Positions 49,773 to 58,417 of a stretch of DNA of 64,000 bases are shown here, piece after piece. Under the pieces are notes generated by a model. It searched no databases, was not told the origin of the DNA, and saw only the letters and a program-made list of their open reading frames with translations. Each line of letters starts with the position of its first letter. Within the stretch, counting starts at the first letter, position 1. Source of the DNA: Curvibacter microcysteis (GTDB taxonomy: Bacteria; Pseudomonadota; Gammaproteobacteria; Burkholderiales; Burkholderiaceae_C); assembly GCF_028649435.1 (NCBI RefSeq), contig NZ_JAQSIN010000003.1; one strand, written 5' to 3'. The translations under genes were made by a program, and so were the position numbers.

Positions 49773-52049
49773 TCAGCCCGCCGGTTTGATGCGCGCCGCG
49801 CGCAGCACGGTGGGCGTGCGTGCCAAATGGCGCAGCGCCGCATCCAGGTGGGTGGCGTCCTGAACCGAGACCAGAAAGCGCAAGTCGGCCGTGTCGGCTG
49901 GGCCCTCATCGCCCATGTCCACATGGGTGATGTCGACTTCGGAGCTGGCCAGTTCGGCGGCGACTCGGGCCAGCACGCCCTTTCGGTTGGTGACGGTCAC
50001 CACCAGCCCGGTCTCGAAAGCGCGCACGGGCTCGTCGGCCCAGTCCACCGCGATGAAGCGTTCGGCATCCTTGTACTGCAAGCGCTTGGCCGTGCCGCAG
50101 TCGGCCGTGTGCACCACCAAGCCTTCGCCCCGGCCCAGGTAGCCGACGATGGCGTCGCCTGGAATGGGGCGGCAGCAGGGCGCGTACTTCACGGATGCGT
50201 TCTCGCTGCCATCGAGCAGCACGGCACCTTGCGACAACTTTTCGTGCGAGGTGTAGCGCTCGCGGGTGAGCAGCAGGGCGTCGCGTTTTTCGCCGCCTTC
50301 GGTCATCAACACGGTCAGTCGCTTGGCCACCATGCTGGCGATGCGTTTGCCCAGGCCAATGTCGGTCATCAGCTCGCTGCGCGTCTTGTTGCCGGTGAAG
50401 CGCAGCAGCTTTTCCCAGATGCCTGGGAAGGCTGGGTCGCGCGATTCGGGCAACTTCTCAAGCCCCTCGGCCCGCAGGGCCTGGGTGAGCAGCTTCTCGC
50501 CCAGGTCTTCGGACTCGGTGAGTGCCAGCGTCTTGAGGTAGTGGCGGATCTTGGAGCGGGCGCGGCCAGTGCGAACAAAACCCAGCCACGCCGGGTTGGG
50601 TGAGGACACCGGGGCGGTGATGACTTCGATCACGTCCCCGTTCTTGAGCTCGGTGCGCAAAGGCACCTGTTCGCCATTGATCTTGCCCGCCACGGTGCGG
50701 TCGCCGATGTTGCTGTGGATGGCGTAGGCGAAGTCGACCACGGTGGCGCCGCGCGGCAGCGCCATGATCTGGCTTTTCGGCGTGAACACGTAGACCGCGT
50801 CCGGGAACAGGTCGACCTTGACGTGGTCCCAGAATTCGGCGGCGTCTCGGGTTTCGTTCTGGATGTCGAGCAGCGACTGCAGCCATTTTGTGCCCAGGCG
50901 CTCAGACGGGTCACCATCATGGTCGCTGGCCTTGTACAGCCAGTGGGCGGCCACGCCTGACTCGGCCACCATGTGCATGTCCTCGGTGCGCATCTGGAAC
51001 TCGATGTTGATGCCCGAGGGACCCACCAAGGTGGTGTGCAGCGACTGGTAGCCATTGACCTTGGCGATGGCGATGTGGTCCTTGAACTTGCCAGGCACCG
51101 GCTTGTACATCTGGTGCAACACACCCAGCGCGGTGTAGCAGTCCGTGATGCCAGGCACGATGATGCGAAAGCCGTAGATGTCGGTCACCTGGGCAAAGCT
51201 CAGGTGTTTGTCGTCCATCTTGCGGTAGATGGAGAACAGGGTTTTTTCACGCCCGGCGATGCGGATGCGCATGCCCAGTTTGGCAAAGGCCGCGTCCACA
51301 TCAACCTGGACTTTTTGCACCAGGTCGCGGCGCCGGCTGCGCGCCTTGGCCACCGCCTTGGACAAGATGGCGTGGCGCCAGGGGTGCAGATGGCGGAAGG
51401 ACAGGTCCTGCAGTTCGCGGTAGGTCTGGTTCAGACCCAGGCGGTGCGCGATGGGGGCATAGATGTCCAGCGTCTCGGAGGCGATGCGGCCCCACTTGCT
51501 TTTGGGCATGTCCGACATCGTGCGCATGTTGTGCGTGCGATCGGCCAGCTTGATCAGGATGACGCGCACATCGCGCGCCATGGCCAGCAGCATCTTGCGG
51601 AAGGATTCCGCCTGGTTCTCCTCGCGGGTGTTGAACTCGAGCTTGTCGAGTTTGGTCAGCCCGTCCACCAGCTCGGCCACCTGAAGGCCGAATCGGTCCA
51701 TCAGTTCGGACTTGGTGACGCCACAGTCTTCCAGGGCATCGTGCAGCAAGGCGGCCATCAAGGCCTGGGCATCGAGCTTCCAGACCGCGCATTGGGCGGC
51801 CACCGCGATCGGGTGGGTGATGTAGGGCTCGCCACTGTTGCGCAACTGGCCCAGGTGGGCCTCATCGGCAAAGCGATAGGCCTGGCGCACTTGCTCGATA
51901 CCGGCCGGGCCCAGGTAGTCAAGGGCGTCGGTCAAGGCGGCAAAGCTGGCGGCAGCCGCGTTGGCCGCCGCTGCTGTGCCCTTGGGGGTCACAGCAGGTG
52001 CGTTTTTCGGGGGCTTGGCAGGGGAAGGTGTAGGCAGCACCGCAGTCAT
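49773..52049 (-). CDS. spoT: Bifunctional (p)ppGpp synthetase/hydrolase SpoT
   Basis: A 758-residue RSH enzyme. The N-terminal HD hydrolase domain is intact (ITHPIAVAAQ, LLHDALEDCGV, LADRTHNMRT). The synthetase domain follows (VTDIYGFRIIVPGI, VNGYQSLHTTLVG, FQMRTEDMHMVAESGVAAHW), then TGS (DAVYVFTPKSQIMALP), a helical domain, a Cys-containing zinc-finger-like region (YAPCCRPIPGD) and an ACT domain at the end. The lead of about 35 Ala/Pro residues is unusual but harmless. It lies downstream of gmk-rpoZ, separated by a terminator at 52094-52123, so it may have its own promoter in the 52050-52093 stretch or depend on read-through. Confidence 0.96.
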   Translation of the reverse strand: MTAVLPTPSPAKPPKNAPAVTPKGTAAAANAAAASFAALTDALDYLGPAGIEQVRQAYRFADEAHLGQLRNSGEPYITHPIAVAAQCAVWKLDAQALMAALLHDALEDCGVTKSELMDRFGLQVAELVDGLTKLDKLEFNTREENQAESFRKMLLAMARDVRVILIKLADRTHNMRTMSDMPKSKWGRIASETLDIYAPIAHRLGLNQTYRELQDLSFRHLHPWRHAILSKAVAKARSRRRDLVQKVQVDVDAAFAKLGMRIRIAGREKTLFSIYRKMDDKHLSFAQVTDIYGFRIIVPGITDCYTALGVLHQMYKPVPGKFKDHIAIAKVNGYQSLHTTLVGPSGINIEFQMRTEDMHMVAESGVAAHWLYKASDHDGDPSERLGTKWLQSLLDIQNETRDAAEFWDHVKVDLFPDAVYVFTPKSQIMALPRGATVVDFAYAIHSNIGDRTVAGKINGEQVPLRTELKNGDVIEVITAPVSSPNPAWLGFVRTGRARSKIRHYLKTLALTESEDLGEKLLTQALRAEGLEKLPESRDPAFPGIWEKLLRFTGNKTRSELMTDIGLGKRIASMVAKRLTVLMTEGGEKRDALLLTRERYTSHEKLSQGAVLLDGSENASVKYAPCCRPIPGDAIVGYLGRGEGLVVHTADCGTAKRLQYKDAERFIAVDWADEPVRAFETGLVVTVTNRKGVLARVAAELASSEVDITHVDMGDEGPADTADLRFLVSVQDATHLDAALRHLARTPTVLRAARIKPAG

Positions 52050-52093
52050 GCTTGTAATGTAGCGTTCTTGAAGGGCGTGGCAGACAGAGAAAA

Positions 52094-52123
52094 AAAAAGC
52101 ACCGCGCGCAGGCGGTGCTTTTT
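52094..52123 (-). terminator. Intrinsic terminator after rpoZ
   Basis: AAAAAGCACCGC and GCGGTGCTTTTT form a perfect 12-bp stem with a 6-nt loop. On the minus strand the stem is followed by a run of T residues (complement of 52086-52098). It separates gmk-rpoZ from spoT. Confidence 0.9.
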
Positions 52124-52143
52124 CGGGCCCATCGGGCCGGGGT

Positions 52144-52344
52144 TCAGGGAACCTTTTTGAGCATTTCGATGCCGATCTTGCCTTCAGCGATCTCGCGCAG
52201 GGCGGTCACGGCGGGCTTGTTCTTGCTCTCGATCTTGGGCGAGTGGCCCTGGCTCAACATGCGGGCGCGGTAGGTGGCCGCCAGAACCAGCTGGAAGCGG
52301 TTCGGGATATTGACCAGGCAATCTTCAACGGTAATGCGTGCCAT
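52144..52344 (-). CDS. rpoZ: RNA polymerase omega subunit
   Basis: A 66-residue protein with the family pattern: MARITVEDCLVNIPNRFQLV, AATYRARMLSQG and KPAVTALREIAEGKIG. Omega helps assemble RNA polymerase and forms one of the ppGpp-binding sites together with beta prime. The gene is 17 nt downstream of gmk in the usual operon and ends 20 nt before a strong terminator. Confidence 0.97.
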   Translation of the reverse strand: MARITVEDCLVNIPNRFQLVLAATYRARMLSQGHSPKIESKNKPAVTALREIAEGKIGIEMLKKVP

Positions 52345-52361
52345 CAGAATTCTCCGCGGGG

Positions 52362-52982
52362 CTAGTCGATGTTCAGTGAATGGAAAGTGTCTGCCCGGGC
52401 GCGTCGCTGGGCAGCATATTTGAGGCGTTGGGCGTGGACCACGGCTTTCAAGTCGAAAAGCGCGCGCTCAAACAACTCGTTGATTATAACGAAGTCGAAT
52501 TTGCGGGCCTGGGCCATCTCCTCAGCGGCGTTTTTCAGGCGCAGATCGATCACCTCCGCGCTGTCTTCGCCGCGGCGTTCAAGGCGCGAGCGCAGCTCTT
52601 CCCAGCTCGGCGGCAGGATGAAGATCAGGATGGCGTTGGCAAAGATTTCCTTGACCTGGATCGCGCCTTGGAAGTCGATCTCGAGGATCACATCGGCGCC
52701 TTCGGCAATGCGCTCTTCAATCGCCTTGCGCGAGGTGCCGTAGCGGTTGCCATGCACATGGGCCCATTCGACAAAGGCCTGGCCTGCGACCATGGCGTCG
52801 AACTCGGGCTGCGAGACGAAAAAGTACTCGCGGCCATGCTTCTCTTGGCCACGCGGCGGCCGGGTGGTGTGCGAGACAGAGGGCTGCACGCGGGAGTCGA
52901 GCTCCAGCAGTGCTTTGACAAGGCTGGACTTGCCGGCGCCGCTGGGGGCGGCCACGACAAACAGATTTCCTGGGTAATCCAT
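52362..52982 (-). CDS. gmk: Guanylate kinase
   Basis: A 206-residue enzyme that phosphorylates GMP to GDP. P-loop APSGAGKSSLVKALL (residues 12-26), GMP-binding SHTTRPPRGQEKHGREYFFV, then GTSRKAIEER and ILEIDFQGAIQVK. Length and motifs fit the bacterial family. It precedes rpoZ with a 17-nt gap. The reaction feeds GTP, the substrate of the alarmone synthetases encoded nearby. Confidence 0.97.
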   Translation of the reverse strand: MDYPGNLFVVAAPSGAGKSSLVKALLELDSRVQPSVSHTTRPPRGQEKHGREYFFVSQPEFDAMVAGQAFVEWAHVHGNRYGTSRKAIEERIAEGADVILEIDFQGAIQVKEIFANAILIFILPPSWEELRSRLERRGEDSAEVIDLRLKNAAEEMAQARKFDFVIINELFERALFDLKAVVHAQRLKYAAQRRARADTFHSLNID

Positions 52983-53298
52983 GGTGTGTGTTTGGGTTCA
53001 GCGCGGGGGCTGTGACGCGTTGGAGGCTTGCGCATCTGATCCCGCTGAGGCTCGGTTTGCGACCGCGCAGTCCGGGGAGCAGGCTGCTTCATGGCCGCAT
53101 TTTAACGGTGTGTCGCCTCGGCGCCTGCTGCCCCGGCGTGAGCTTCGAGCAGCGGGGCGGTGCCAGGGATGTCACCACAGGCGTGACCCAGTTCTCCAAG
53201 CATGTGTAATTTTGATCGGATCAACGGAAATACGTCTGCTGCAGTGCTATTGTTTGAGCGTATTTCAGCTCATTCCCTCATTTTTTGGAGTTCTTCAT
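52983..53298. other. Divergent intergenic region between gmk and the PsiF-like gene
   Basis: Three hundred and sixteen nt with no supported gene. The left two thirds are G+C-rich. Around 53209-53298 the composition becomes AT-richer, with a small palindrome TGATC-G-GATCA near 53214-53224 and a TTGGAG ribosome-binding site before the ATG at 53299, so this part should hold the promoter of the PsiF-like gene. Confidence 0.5.
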
Positions 53299-53571
53299 AT
53301 GTCCAAATTCATGCTCGTCCTGATCTCTGGTTTTTTGGCCGCCAGCGCTGGCTTGGCCCAGGCATCGGATTGCGAATCCAAGGCGGTGGGAAAGAACGGC
53401 AAGCCCCTGGCCGGTGCAGCCAAGACTTCGTTCATGAAAAAGTGCGAGGCGGAGGGCGCGGGCGCTGCGCCCAGCTGTGAGGCCAAGGCGGTCAGCAAAG
53501 AGGGCAAGCCGTTGGCGGGTGCGGCCAAGGCGTCCTTCGTCAAGAAGTGCGAAGCTGACGCGAAGAAGTAA
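53299..53571 (+). CDS. Small exported protein with two PsiF-like repeats
   Basis: A 90-residue protein from the ATG at 53299 (TTGGAG about 8 nt upstream), with a signal peptide (FMLVLISGFLAASAGLAQA). The mature part consists of two nearly identical 25-residue units, each starting with CESKAVGKNGKPLAG or CEAKAVSKEGKPLAG and ending in AAK-SF-KKCE, with Cys at both ends. This matches the pattern of PsiF repeats (phosphate-starvation-inducible protein of E. coli), whose function is unknown. I cannot confirm a Pho box upstream. The periplasmic location is inferred from the signal peptide. Confidence 0.75.
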   Translation: MSKFMLVLISGFLAASAGLAQASDCESKAVGKNGKPLAGAAKTSFMKKCEAEGAGAAPSCEAKAVSKEGKPLAGAAKASFVKKCEADAKK

Positions 53572-53578
53572 GGCGACT

Positions 53579-53598
53579 CACCCCAGCGCAATGGGGTG
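53579..53598 (+). terminator. Hairpin after the PsiF-like gene
   Basis: CACCCCA and TGGGGTG form a 7-bp stem with a 6-nt loop, 7 nt after the stop. No T tract follows, so termination efficiency is doubtful. Confidence 0.45.
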
Positions 53599-53636
53599 GG
53601 CACGACGGCCTGCAGTGGGGCCGTGGCAAGGCTCGC

Positions 53637-54890
53637 TCAGGTGGTGCCTGTCAACCCCAGCGGCGAACTCACAAACGCCTTCCACTGGTCCTGTGTGGTC
53701 TGCACCATGTGTTGGGCTGCTTCCAGCAGGCCGTCCACCCATTGGGTCTTTTCTGCGAAGTGAATCAAGGCGTCCGCATTGGCCGATCCACTGCGCCCGG
53801 CCGCCCTCAACTGGTCCCAGGCCAGCAAGTGGCCCAGGGTCTGGGCCAGGGCGGGCAGGTGTTCTTTGGCCTGTTGGCCTTTGCCTACACTGACCCGATC
53901 TTCGCTGGGTTGCAGGCCGCGCAAGACGCAGGCTTGACCGTCAAAGTGCACGGCATCCAGGAAGGCGTGGTTGACCGCTTGCACCCGCTGCTGCACACCG
54001 ACGATGCGGTGGGCCTCATCCATCCATGTGGGCTGCCTGACCCCTTGGGTCGCCAGCACGGGTGCCAGTGAACTGCTCTGGGCGGCTTTCAGGTCCAGCA
54101 GCAGATGGCCATCCGGTCCCCCTTTTCCTTCCACCAGGACCACGTAGCGTGGCAAGCCCAGACTGCCTGTGCCCGCAATGCGCCGCGCCACATCTTTGAC
54201 TTTGAAGTACCCGGCTGGGCGCAGGGTTTGCTGTTGTGCGTACTGATGGATGAAGGCAGTCACACGTTCGCGTTGCGCTTCACTGGCCGGCAGCGCTTTT
54301 TGACCGTCGGCCCGCAGTTGACGTTGACCGGCTTGCAGGACGGTGCGGCTGTTCAAAAAGTCCACCCGGTGCCGGGTTTGCAGGCGGGTGAACAGCTCGG
54401 CCACCAAACCTGTGGCGGTGCTGCCCTGCACCCACAGGGGCTTGCCCTGGAGCAGGGCTTCGCGGTAAGCCTGCACGCAGTGCTGACTCAGTTCGCGCGC
54501 CTGGGCTGGGCTGGCTTTGAGTTCGTCGGCACCGCATTGCAGGCTGGTGAGCAGCCGCAGCAAGTCCCAGGTGCAGGGGGCGAGGGCGGCTTCGTCGAAG
54601 TCGTTGATGTCGAAATAGGCCTGCCGATCGTCACCCTTGTAGCTGCCGAAGTTCTCGAAGTGAAGGTCCCCGCAGGCCCAGGCCAATGGCGCTGAAATCA
54701 GGCTGGGGGTGGCGGGTAGGTTGGGGTAGAACAGGTGGCAGGCGCCCCGCAGGAAAATAAAGGGGCTTTGACGCATCTTGGCGTACTTGAGGGCCAAGCG
54801 CTCAGGGTCACGCCCTTGGTTGTATTGGACCAGGGCGCTGACCACCGGGTCCGTCACCTGGGGGGCGTGGGGTGTGAGTGTGTGAGACAT
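53637..54890 (-). CDS. DUF2252 family protein
   Basis: A 417-residue protein of the uncharacterised DUF2252 family. Conserved family runs are visible: KYAKMRQSPFIFLRGACHLF, WACGDLHFENFGSYKG, FDINDFDEAALAPCTWDLLR, then RYVVLVEGKGG and LDLKAAQSS. The GDLHFENF and DINDFDE motifs resemble the catalytic and metal-binding loops of aminoglycoside phosphotransferase-like kinases, so a small-molecule kinase activity is conceivable. There is no signal peptide. It stands alone between the PsiF-like gene and the histidine-kinase operon. Confidence 0.88.
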   Translation of the reverse strand: MSHTLTPHAPQVTDPVVSALVQYNQGRDPERLALKYAKMRQSPFIFLRGACHLFYPNLPATPSLISAPLAWACGDLHFENFGSYKGDDRQAYFDINDFDEAALAPCTWDLLRLLTSLQCGADELKASPAQARELSQHCVQAYREALLQGKPLWVQGSTATGLVAELFTRLQTRHRVDFLNSRTVLQAGQRQLRADGQKALPASEAQRERVTAFIHQYAQQQTLRPAGYFKVKDVARRIAGTGSLGLPRYVVLVEGKGGPDGHLLLDLKAAQSSSLAPVLATQGVRQPTWMDEAHRIVGVQQRVQAVNHAFLDAVHFDGQACVLRGLQPSEDRVSVGKGQQAKEHLPALAQTLGHLLAWDQLRAAGRSGSANADALIHFAEKTQWVDGLLEAAQHMVQTTQDQWKAFVSSPLGLTGTT

Positions 54891-55035
54891 GGTCTGTGGG
54901 CCCTGGCGATAGCAATGGCGCAGTTTAGGGGCACGTCAGACCAGCCCAGGGGCTGGACCCCGCCATTGAGCCAGCGCAATTCGCCTTCAGGGCTGCGGTC
55001 CAGTGGGCTGTGGGGGCAGGCCAGCTCACCCCGAC

Positions 55036-57345
55036 TCAGGTCAGGTTTTGCCAGCCGCTGTGCTCACTGCTGGGGGTCACTTCAGGCAGCCAAAGCGTGA
55101 CCACGCTGCCCACACCATGCTCGCTGTCAATGTGCAACTGCCCCCCTTGGAGCTCCATGATTTCTTTCACGATGCTCATGCCCAGGCCGGTTCCCGGGAT
55201 GGTGCCAGAGGTGTCGGCGCGGTAAAACCGTTCACTGACGCGGCTCAGTTGCTCGGGCGTCATGCCGATGCCCTGGTCGCGGATCTCAAAGCCCACGATG
55301 GCGTGTCCGTCTCTCTGGTCGCTGACGATGCGAACCTGGACTGCACCGCCTTGCGGGGAGTACTTGTAGGCGTTGGACAGCACGTTGCCAATGGCCTGAG
55401 CCATCTTTTTGCGGTCCACCTGCACCAGGGCCATGCCAGGGCCCCGGTCAAACTCAGGTGGCGGCCGTTGCTTGGGTGGGTTGAAGTCGTGCAGCAGGGA
55501 CTCGGCCAGGTGCACCAAATCCAAGGTCTCGATTTCAAAGTCCTTGCCACGCCGGGCCTCGATGCGGGCCAGGTCCAGCAGTTCGTTGATGATGGAAATC
55601 ATCAGCTCAGACTGGCGGTGAATGGTCTTGACCAGGTCCTCGCGCTGCTCGGGTTTGAGCTTGGGGAACTGCAGCAATTCGGAAAAACCGTAGATGCTGG
55701 TCATGGGGGTGCGCAGTTCGTGGGCCGCTGTGGACAGGAACTCGCTCTTCATCTGATCCACTTCGGTCTCATGCGTCACGTCGCGCAGGGACAGCACTTG
55801 CGAGATCACGCTGGACTGGCTCTCTCTCAGGCCCAGTTGCAGAATGCGCCGAGCAGGACGGGCCAGCTCGATGATGGTGCGCCGGGGGGCGTCGGCCGCG
55901 CCATCGGTCGGCAAGTCGCGCAGGATGGACTCAAAGCTGCGCCAGCGGGTGGCGCTGTTGGCTTGCTGGTGCAGCAGTCGTTCAACCTGGGCCTCGGGTT
56001 GGCCAATCAGCTGCTCCACGCTCAGACCGGTCAGTTGGGTGAAGGCGGGGCTCACGTAATTGGCGCGGCGCTCGGCATCAAAAGACACAAAACCATCTGG
56101 GCTCAGTTCAAAGATGGCGGTCAACTGCTCGCCACGCGCCTGCAGTTTTTGCACCAGGGTCGAGATCATGCCGGAGATGGCTTCCAGGTCGTCGCTGGCG
56201 TGGGGCACCGGGGTGGCGATGTCTTGCGTGAACTCCTCCAGCACCTTGCGCATTGAAATCAGCGCAGAGGCGCGTGACTTGAGCTCGGCCCGCAGTCGCA
56301 TGTCCAGTTCATGTTGCTCGCTCATGTCACGGCAGGCCAGCACGTAGCCCACGGTGTCGCCCTCGGGCGAGAGGATGGCCGACAAGGTGGTGTCGATGAC
56401 CAACTCATGGCCTGCACTGTTGCGCACCGTGCGGCGGCGCCCCCGCCAGGCTTGCAGCGTGATGGTGGCCGGAATCACCTGAGGCATCAGACGCGAGGCT
56501 AATTGCCCCTGCACCTGTTCAGGCTCCAGGCCTAGCAACTCGCAAGCCGCCGGGTTGGCCAGGATGACCACCCCCTGGGCGTCCAGGGTCAGCACCGCGT
56601 CCGCGATGGCCCCCAGGGTGACCGCCGCTTGGTGGCGTTGCGATTGCAGGTGGGCCGCCGCGCGTCCCAGCACTTCAAAGGTCTGTCGGAACTCCGTGGG
56701 GGCCTGATCGGCCACCAGGATCTCGGCGGACACCTCTCCGCTGGTCATGGCTTTCTCAAAGGCTTGCACCCGGTTCAGGCCGCCCAGCCAGCGCACCAGG
56801 GGGAACAGAATCAGCATCAGCCCGCCCCCAATGCCCAGGCCGCCCAGCAGCAGGGCCAGTCGGATCTGGCTCCACAAGCGCCCAGCGATGTCCCGTGCGT
56901 CAAAGTTCAGGCGCAGCACGCCGTAATCCTGGCCGCCCACGTTGATGGGCACGTTGACGTCATAGAGCTTGCTGTCGACAGCATTCATCAGCCACTCCGG
57001 TGGCTCGGTGCTGCTTGGTGGGGGGCTCAAGGCCTTGACCACGCCCCCATTGCGATCAATGAAGCTGGCGGCCTTGAGAACCGAGTGGTCGACCGTGCGC
57101 GACAGGGCTTGGCGCACCGTGTCGTAGTCGCCGATCACCACGCTGTCCGAGATGATGGGCGCGATGATCGATCCCAGCGCGTCCCCACGCAACTGCTCGT
57201 CTTCGAGCACCACGTTGAGTTGGTAGTAGTAGAAAAGCCCCAAGCCGCCGAGCACAAAGCCCAGCAAGGTCACGGTGTAGAGCGCGAACACCCGCCCGAC
57301 CAAAGAGCCGGGGAGCATTCGTTCAAGAAGTCTGGCGATGATCAA
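55036..57345 (-). CDS. Membrane-bound PAS sensor histidine kinase
   Basis: A 769-residue kinase. A membrane helix at about 18-42, a periplasmic sensor part (about 43-165) and a second helix (about 172-195) are followed by a linker, a PAS domain (about 245-350, IADAVLTLDAQGVVILANPA), a helical segment, a second PAS (about 410-520, IFELSPDGFVSFDAERRANY), then the kinase core: H box AAHELRTPMTSIYGFSEL, N box NVLSNAYKYSP, G boxes IRDQGIGM and GTGLGMSIVKEIM. No response regulator is adjacent. It starts 6 nt after the stop of the PhnD-like gene, so both are in one operon, and the binding protein may feed the sensor. Confidence 0.92.
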   Translation of the reverse strand: MIIARLLERMLPGSLVGRVFALYTVTLLGFVLGGLGLFYYYQLNVVLEDEQLRGDALGSIIAPIISDSVVIGDYDTVRQALSRTVDHSVLKAASFIDRNGGVVKALSPPPSSTEPPEWLMNAVDSKLYDVNVPINVGGQDYGVLRLNFDARDIAGRLWSQIRLALLLGGLGIGGGLMLILFPLVRWLGGLNRVQAFEKAMTSGEVSAEILVADQAPTEFRQTFEVLGRAAAHLQSQRHQAAVTLGAIADAVLTLDAQGVVILANPAACELLGLEPEQVQGQLASRLMPQVIPATITLQAWRGRRRTVRNSAGHELVIDTTLSAILSPEGDTVGYVLACRDMSEQHELDMRLRAELKSRASALISMRKVLEEFTQDIATPVPHASDDLEAISGMISTLVQKLQARGEQLTAIFELSPDGFVSFDAERRANYVSPAFTQLTGLSVEQLIGQPEAQVERLLHQQANSATRWRSFESILRDLPTDGAADAPRRTIIELARPARRILQLGLRESQSSVISQVLSLRDVTHETEVDQMKSEFLSTAAHELRTPMTSIYGFSELLQFPKLKPEQREDLVKTIHRQSELMISIINELLDLARIEARRGKDFEIETLDLVHLAESLLHDFNPPKQRPPPEFDRGPGMALVQVDRKKMAQAIGNVLSNAYKYSPQGGAVQVRIVSDQRDGHAIVGFEIRDQGIGMTPEQLSRVSERFYRADTSGTIPGTGLGMSIVKEIMELQGGQLHIDSEHGVGSVVTLWLPEVTPSSEHSGWQNLT

Positions 57346-57351
57346 TTGGGC

Positions 57352-58227
57352 TCAACGGAGAGAGGCTGGCGCGTTGCGGTAAAAATCGCGGTAGGTACCG
57401 TATTCGCTGCCGTCCGACTGGATGAAATAAGCCTCGGCGGTCAGGCCGACTTGTTCCGACGCTTTTTGCAAAATGTCTCGTCCTTTGGGGTCTTGGTGCA
57501 TGCCCAAAAAGGCTTGAGCGACCGCCTTGGTGACCTTGTCAGGCACGCCTGCGGCTGACATCAGCGCCAGGTCGTACAGCGGCGGGGAGGACCACAGCAC
57601 GCGGAGTTTCTTGTTTTCGCGCCGGGCATAGCCTTCGGCCAGCTGGGAGTTGGTGCCCACGGCGACCACTTTGCCACTGCCGAGCTGCACGAAGGCCGCG
57701 TCCATGTTGCCGCCAAACACCGATTTCACCTCGATCTTCTTGGACATCAGGTGGGCGGTCGGAAACTTGTAAGCCACCAGGGCTTCCGGGCCGGGAAAGG
57801 CAATGTCTTTGCCTTGCAGTTGGGCCAGCTCCGTGATGGGGGAGTCCGCTGGTACCACGATCTGAGCGTGCAGCGGGGGGGTGAGTCGGCGGCCGAAGAC
57901 CTTCCAGCCCAGCTTTTCGCGCTCCGGGCTGAAGAGGTGGTTGGAGAACACAAACTCCACTTCTTGCGCCAGCACATAGGCCGTGGTGTCGGCCGAAGTA
58001 CGCCCGATTTTGAGCTGGAGCTTGATGCCGCTCTTCTCACTGACGTACGCGATGATCGGGTTCCAATAGGCGGCGGTGAGGTTGATGCCGTACTGGTTGA
58101 CCGGAGAGAAACGGTAGGTGTTGGGCTCAGCGGGGGGGCTTTGTGCCCAGCCAAAAGTGGCGGGTGCCAGCAAACTGAGTGCGGTCAAGGCCTGAGCCAA
58201 ACGGCGATTCATGGAACGAGCAGCCAT
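57352..58227 (-). CDS. PhnD-like periplasmic binding protein
   Basis: A 291-residue exported protein from the ATG complementary to 58225-58227 (GGAG upstream), with a signal peptide ending FGWAQ. The fold is that of phosphonate/phosphite-type binding proteins (PhnD): YRFSPVNQYGINLTAAYW, QLKIGRTSADTTAYVLAQEV, ELAQLQGKDIAFPGPEA and VFGGNMDAAFVQLGSGKV. No ABC permease or ATPase lies nearby. It is instead coupled to a membrane histidine kinase, so it probably acts as the periplasmic input of that sensor. The ligand is unknown. Confidence 0.87.
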   Translation of the reverse strand: MAARSMNRRLAQALTALSLLAPATFGWAQSPPAEPNTYRFSPVNQYGINLTAAYWNPIIAYVSEKSGIKLQLKIGRTSADTTAYVLAQEVEFVFSNHLFSPEREKLGWKVFGRRLTPPLHAQIVVPADSPITELAQLQGKDIAFPGPEALVAYKFPTAHLMSKKIEVKSVFGGNMDAAFVQLGSGKVVAVGTNSQLAEGYARRENKKLRVLWSSPPLYDLALMSAAGVPDKVTKAVAQAFLGMHQDPKGRDILQKASEQVGLTAEAYFIQSDGSEYGTYRDFYRNAPASLR

Positions 58228-58355
58228 GGAAACTCCAGCAGGTTTGCGGTGAAGGCGAGGGCATGTCAACCGGGGTCGGGCGGTCTGATGCGCCAACTGT
58301 CAGCACATGTTAGCGGCATATCGGGTGGACGCTGAAAGCCGTTGAGCACAAAAAA

Positions 58356-58381
58356 ACCGGGCCGCGCAATGCGGGCCCGGT
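58356..58381 (-). terminator. Intrinsic terminator of the gntK-dctQMP operon
   Basis: ACCGGGCC and GGCCCGGT form an 8-bp stem around a loop that can pair further. Read on the minus strand it is followed by a run of T residues (complement of 58350-58356). It lies 37 nt after the dctP stop. Confidence 0.85.
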
Positions 58382-58417
58382 CATGGCAGGTCAATTGACC
58401 GTGATTTGGACGCGTGC

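Noticed and set aside
53170..53190. TGTCACC-ACAGGCGTGAC as a Pho box before the PsiF-like gene
   Set aside because: It does not match the CTGTCAT direct-repeat pattern with 4-nt AT spacer and is too far from the start.
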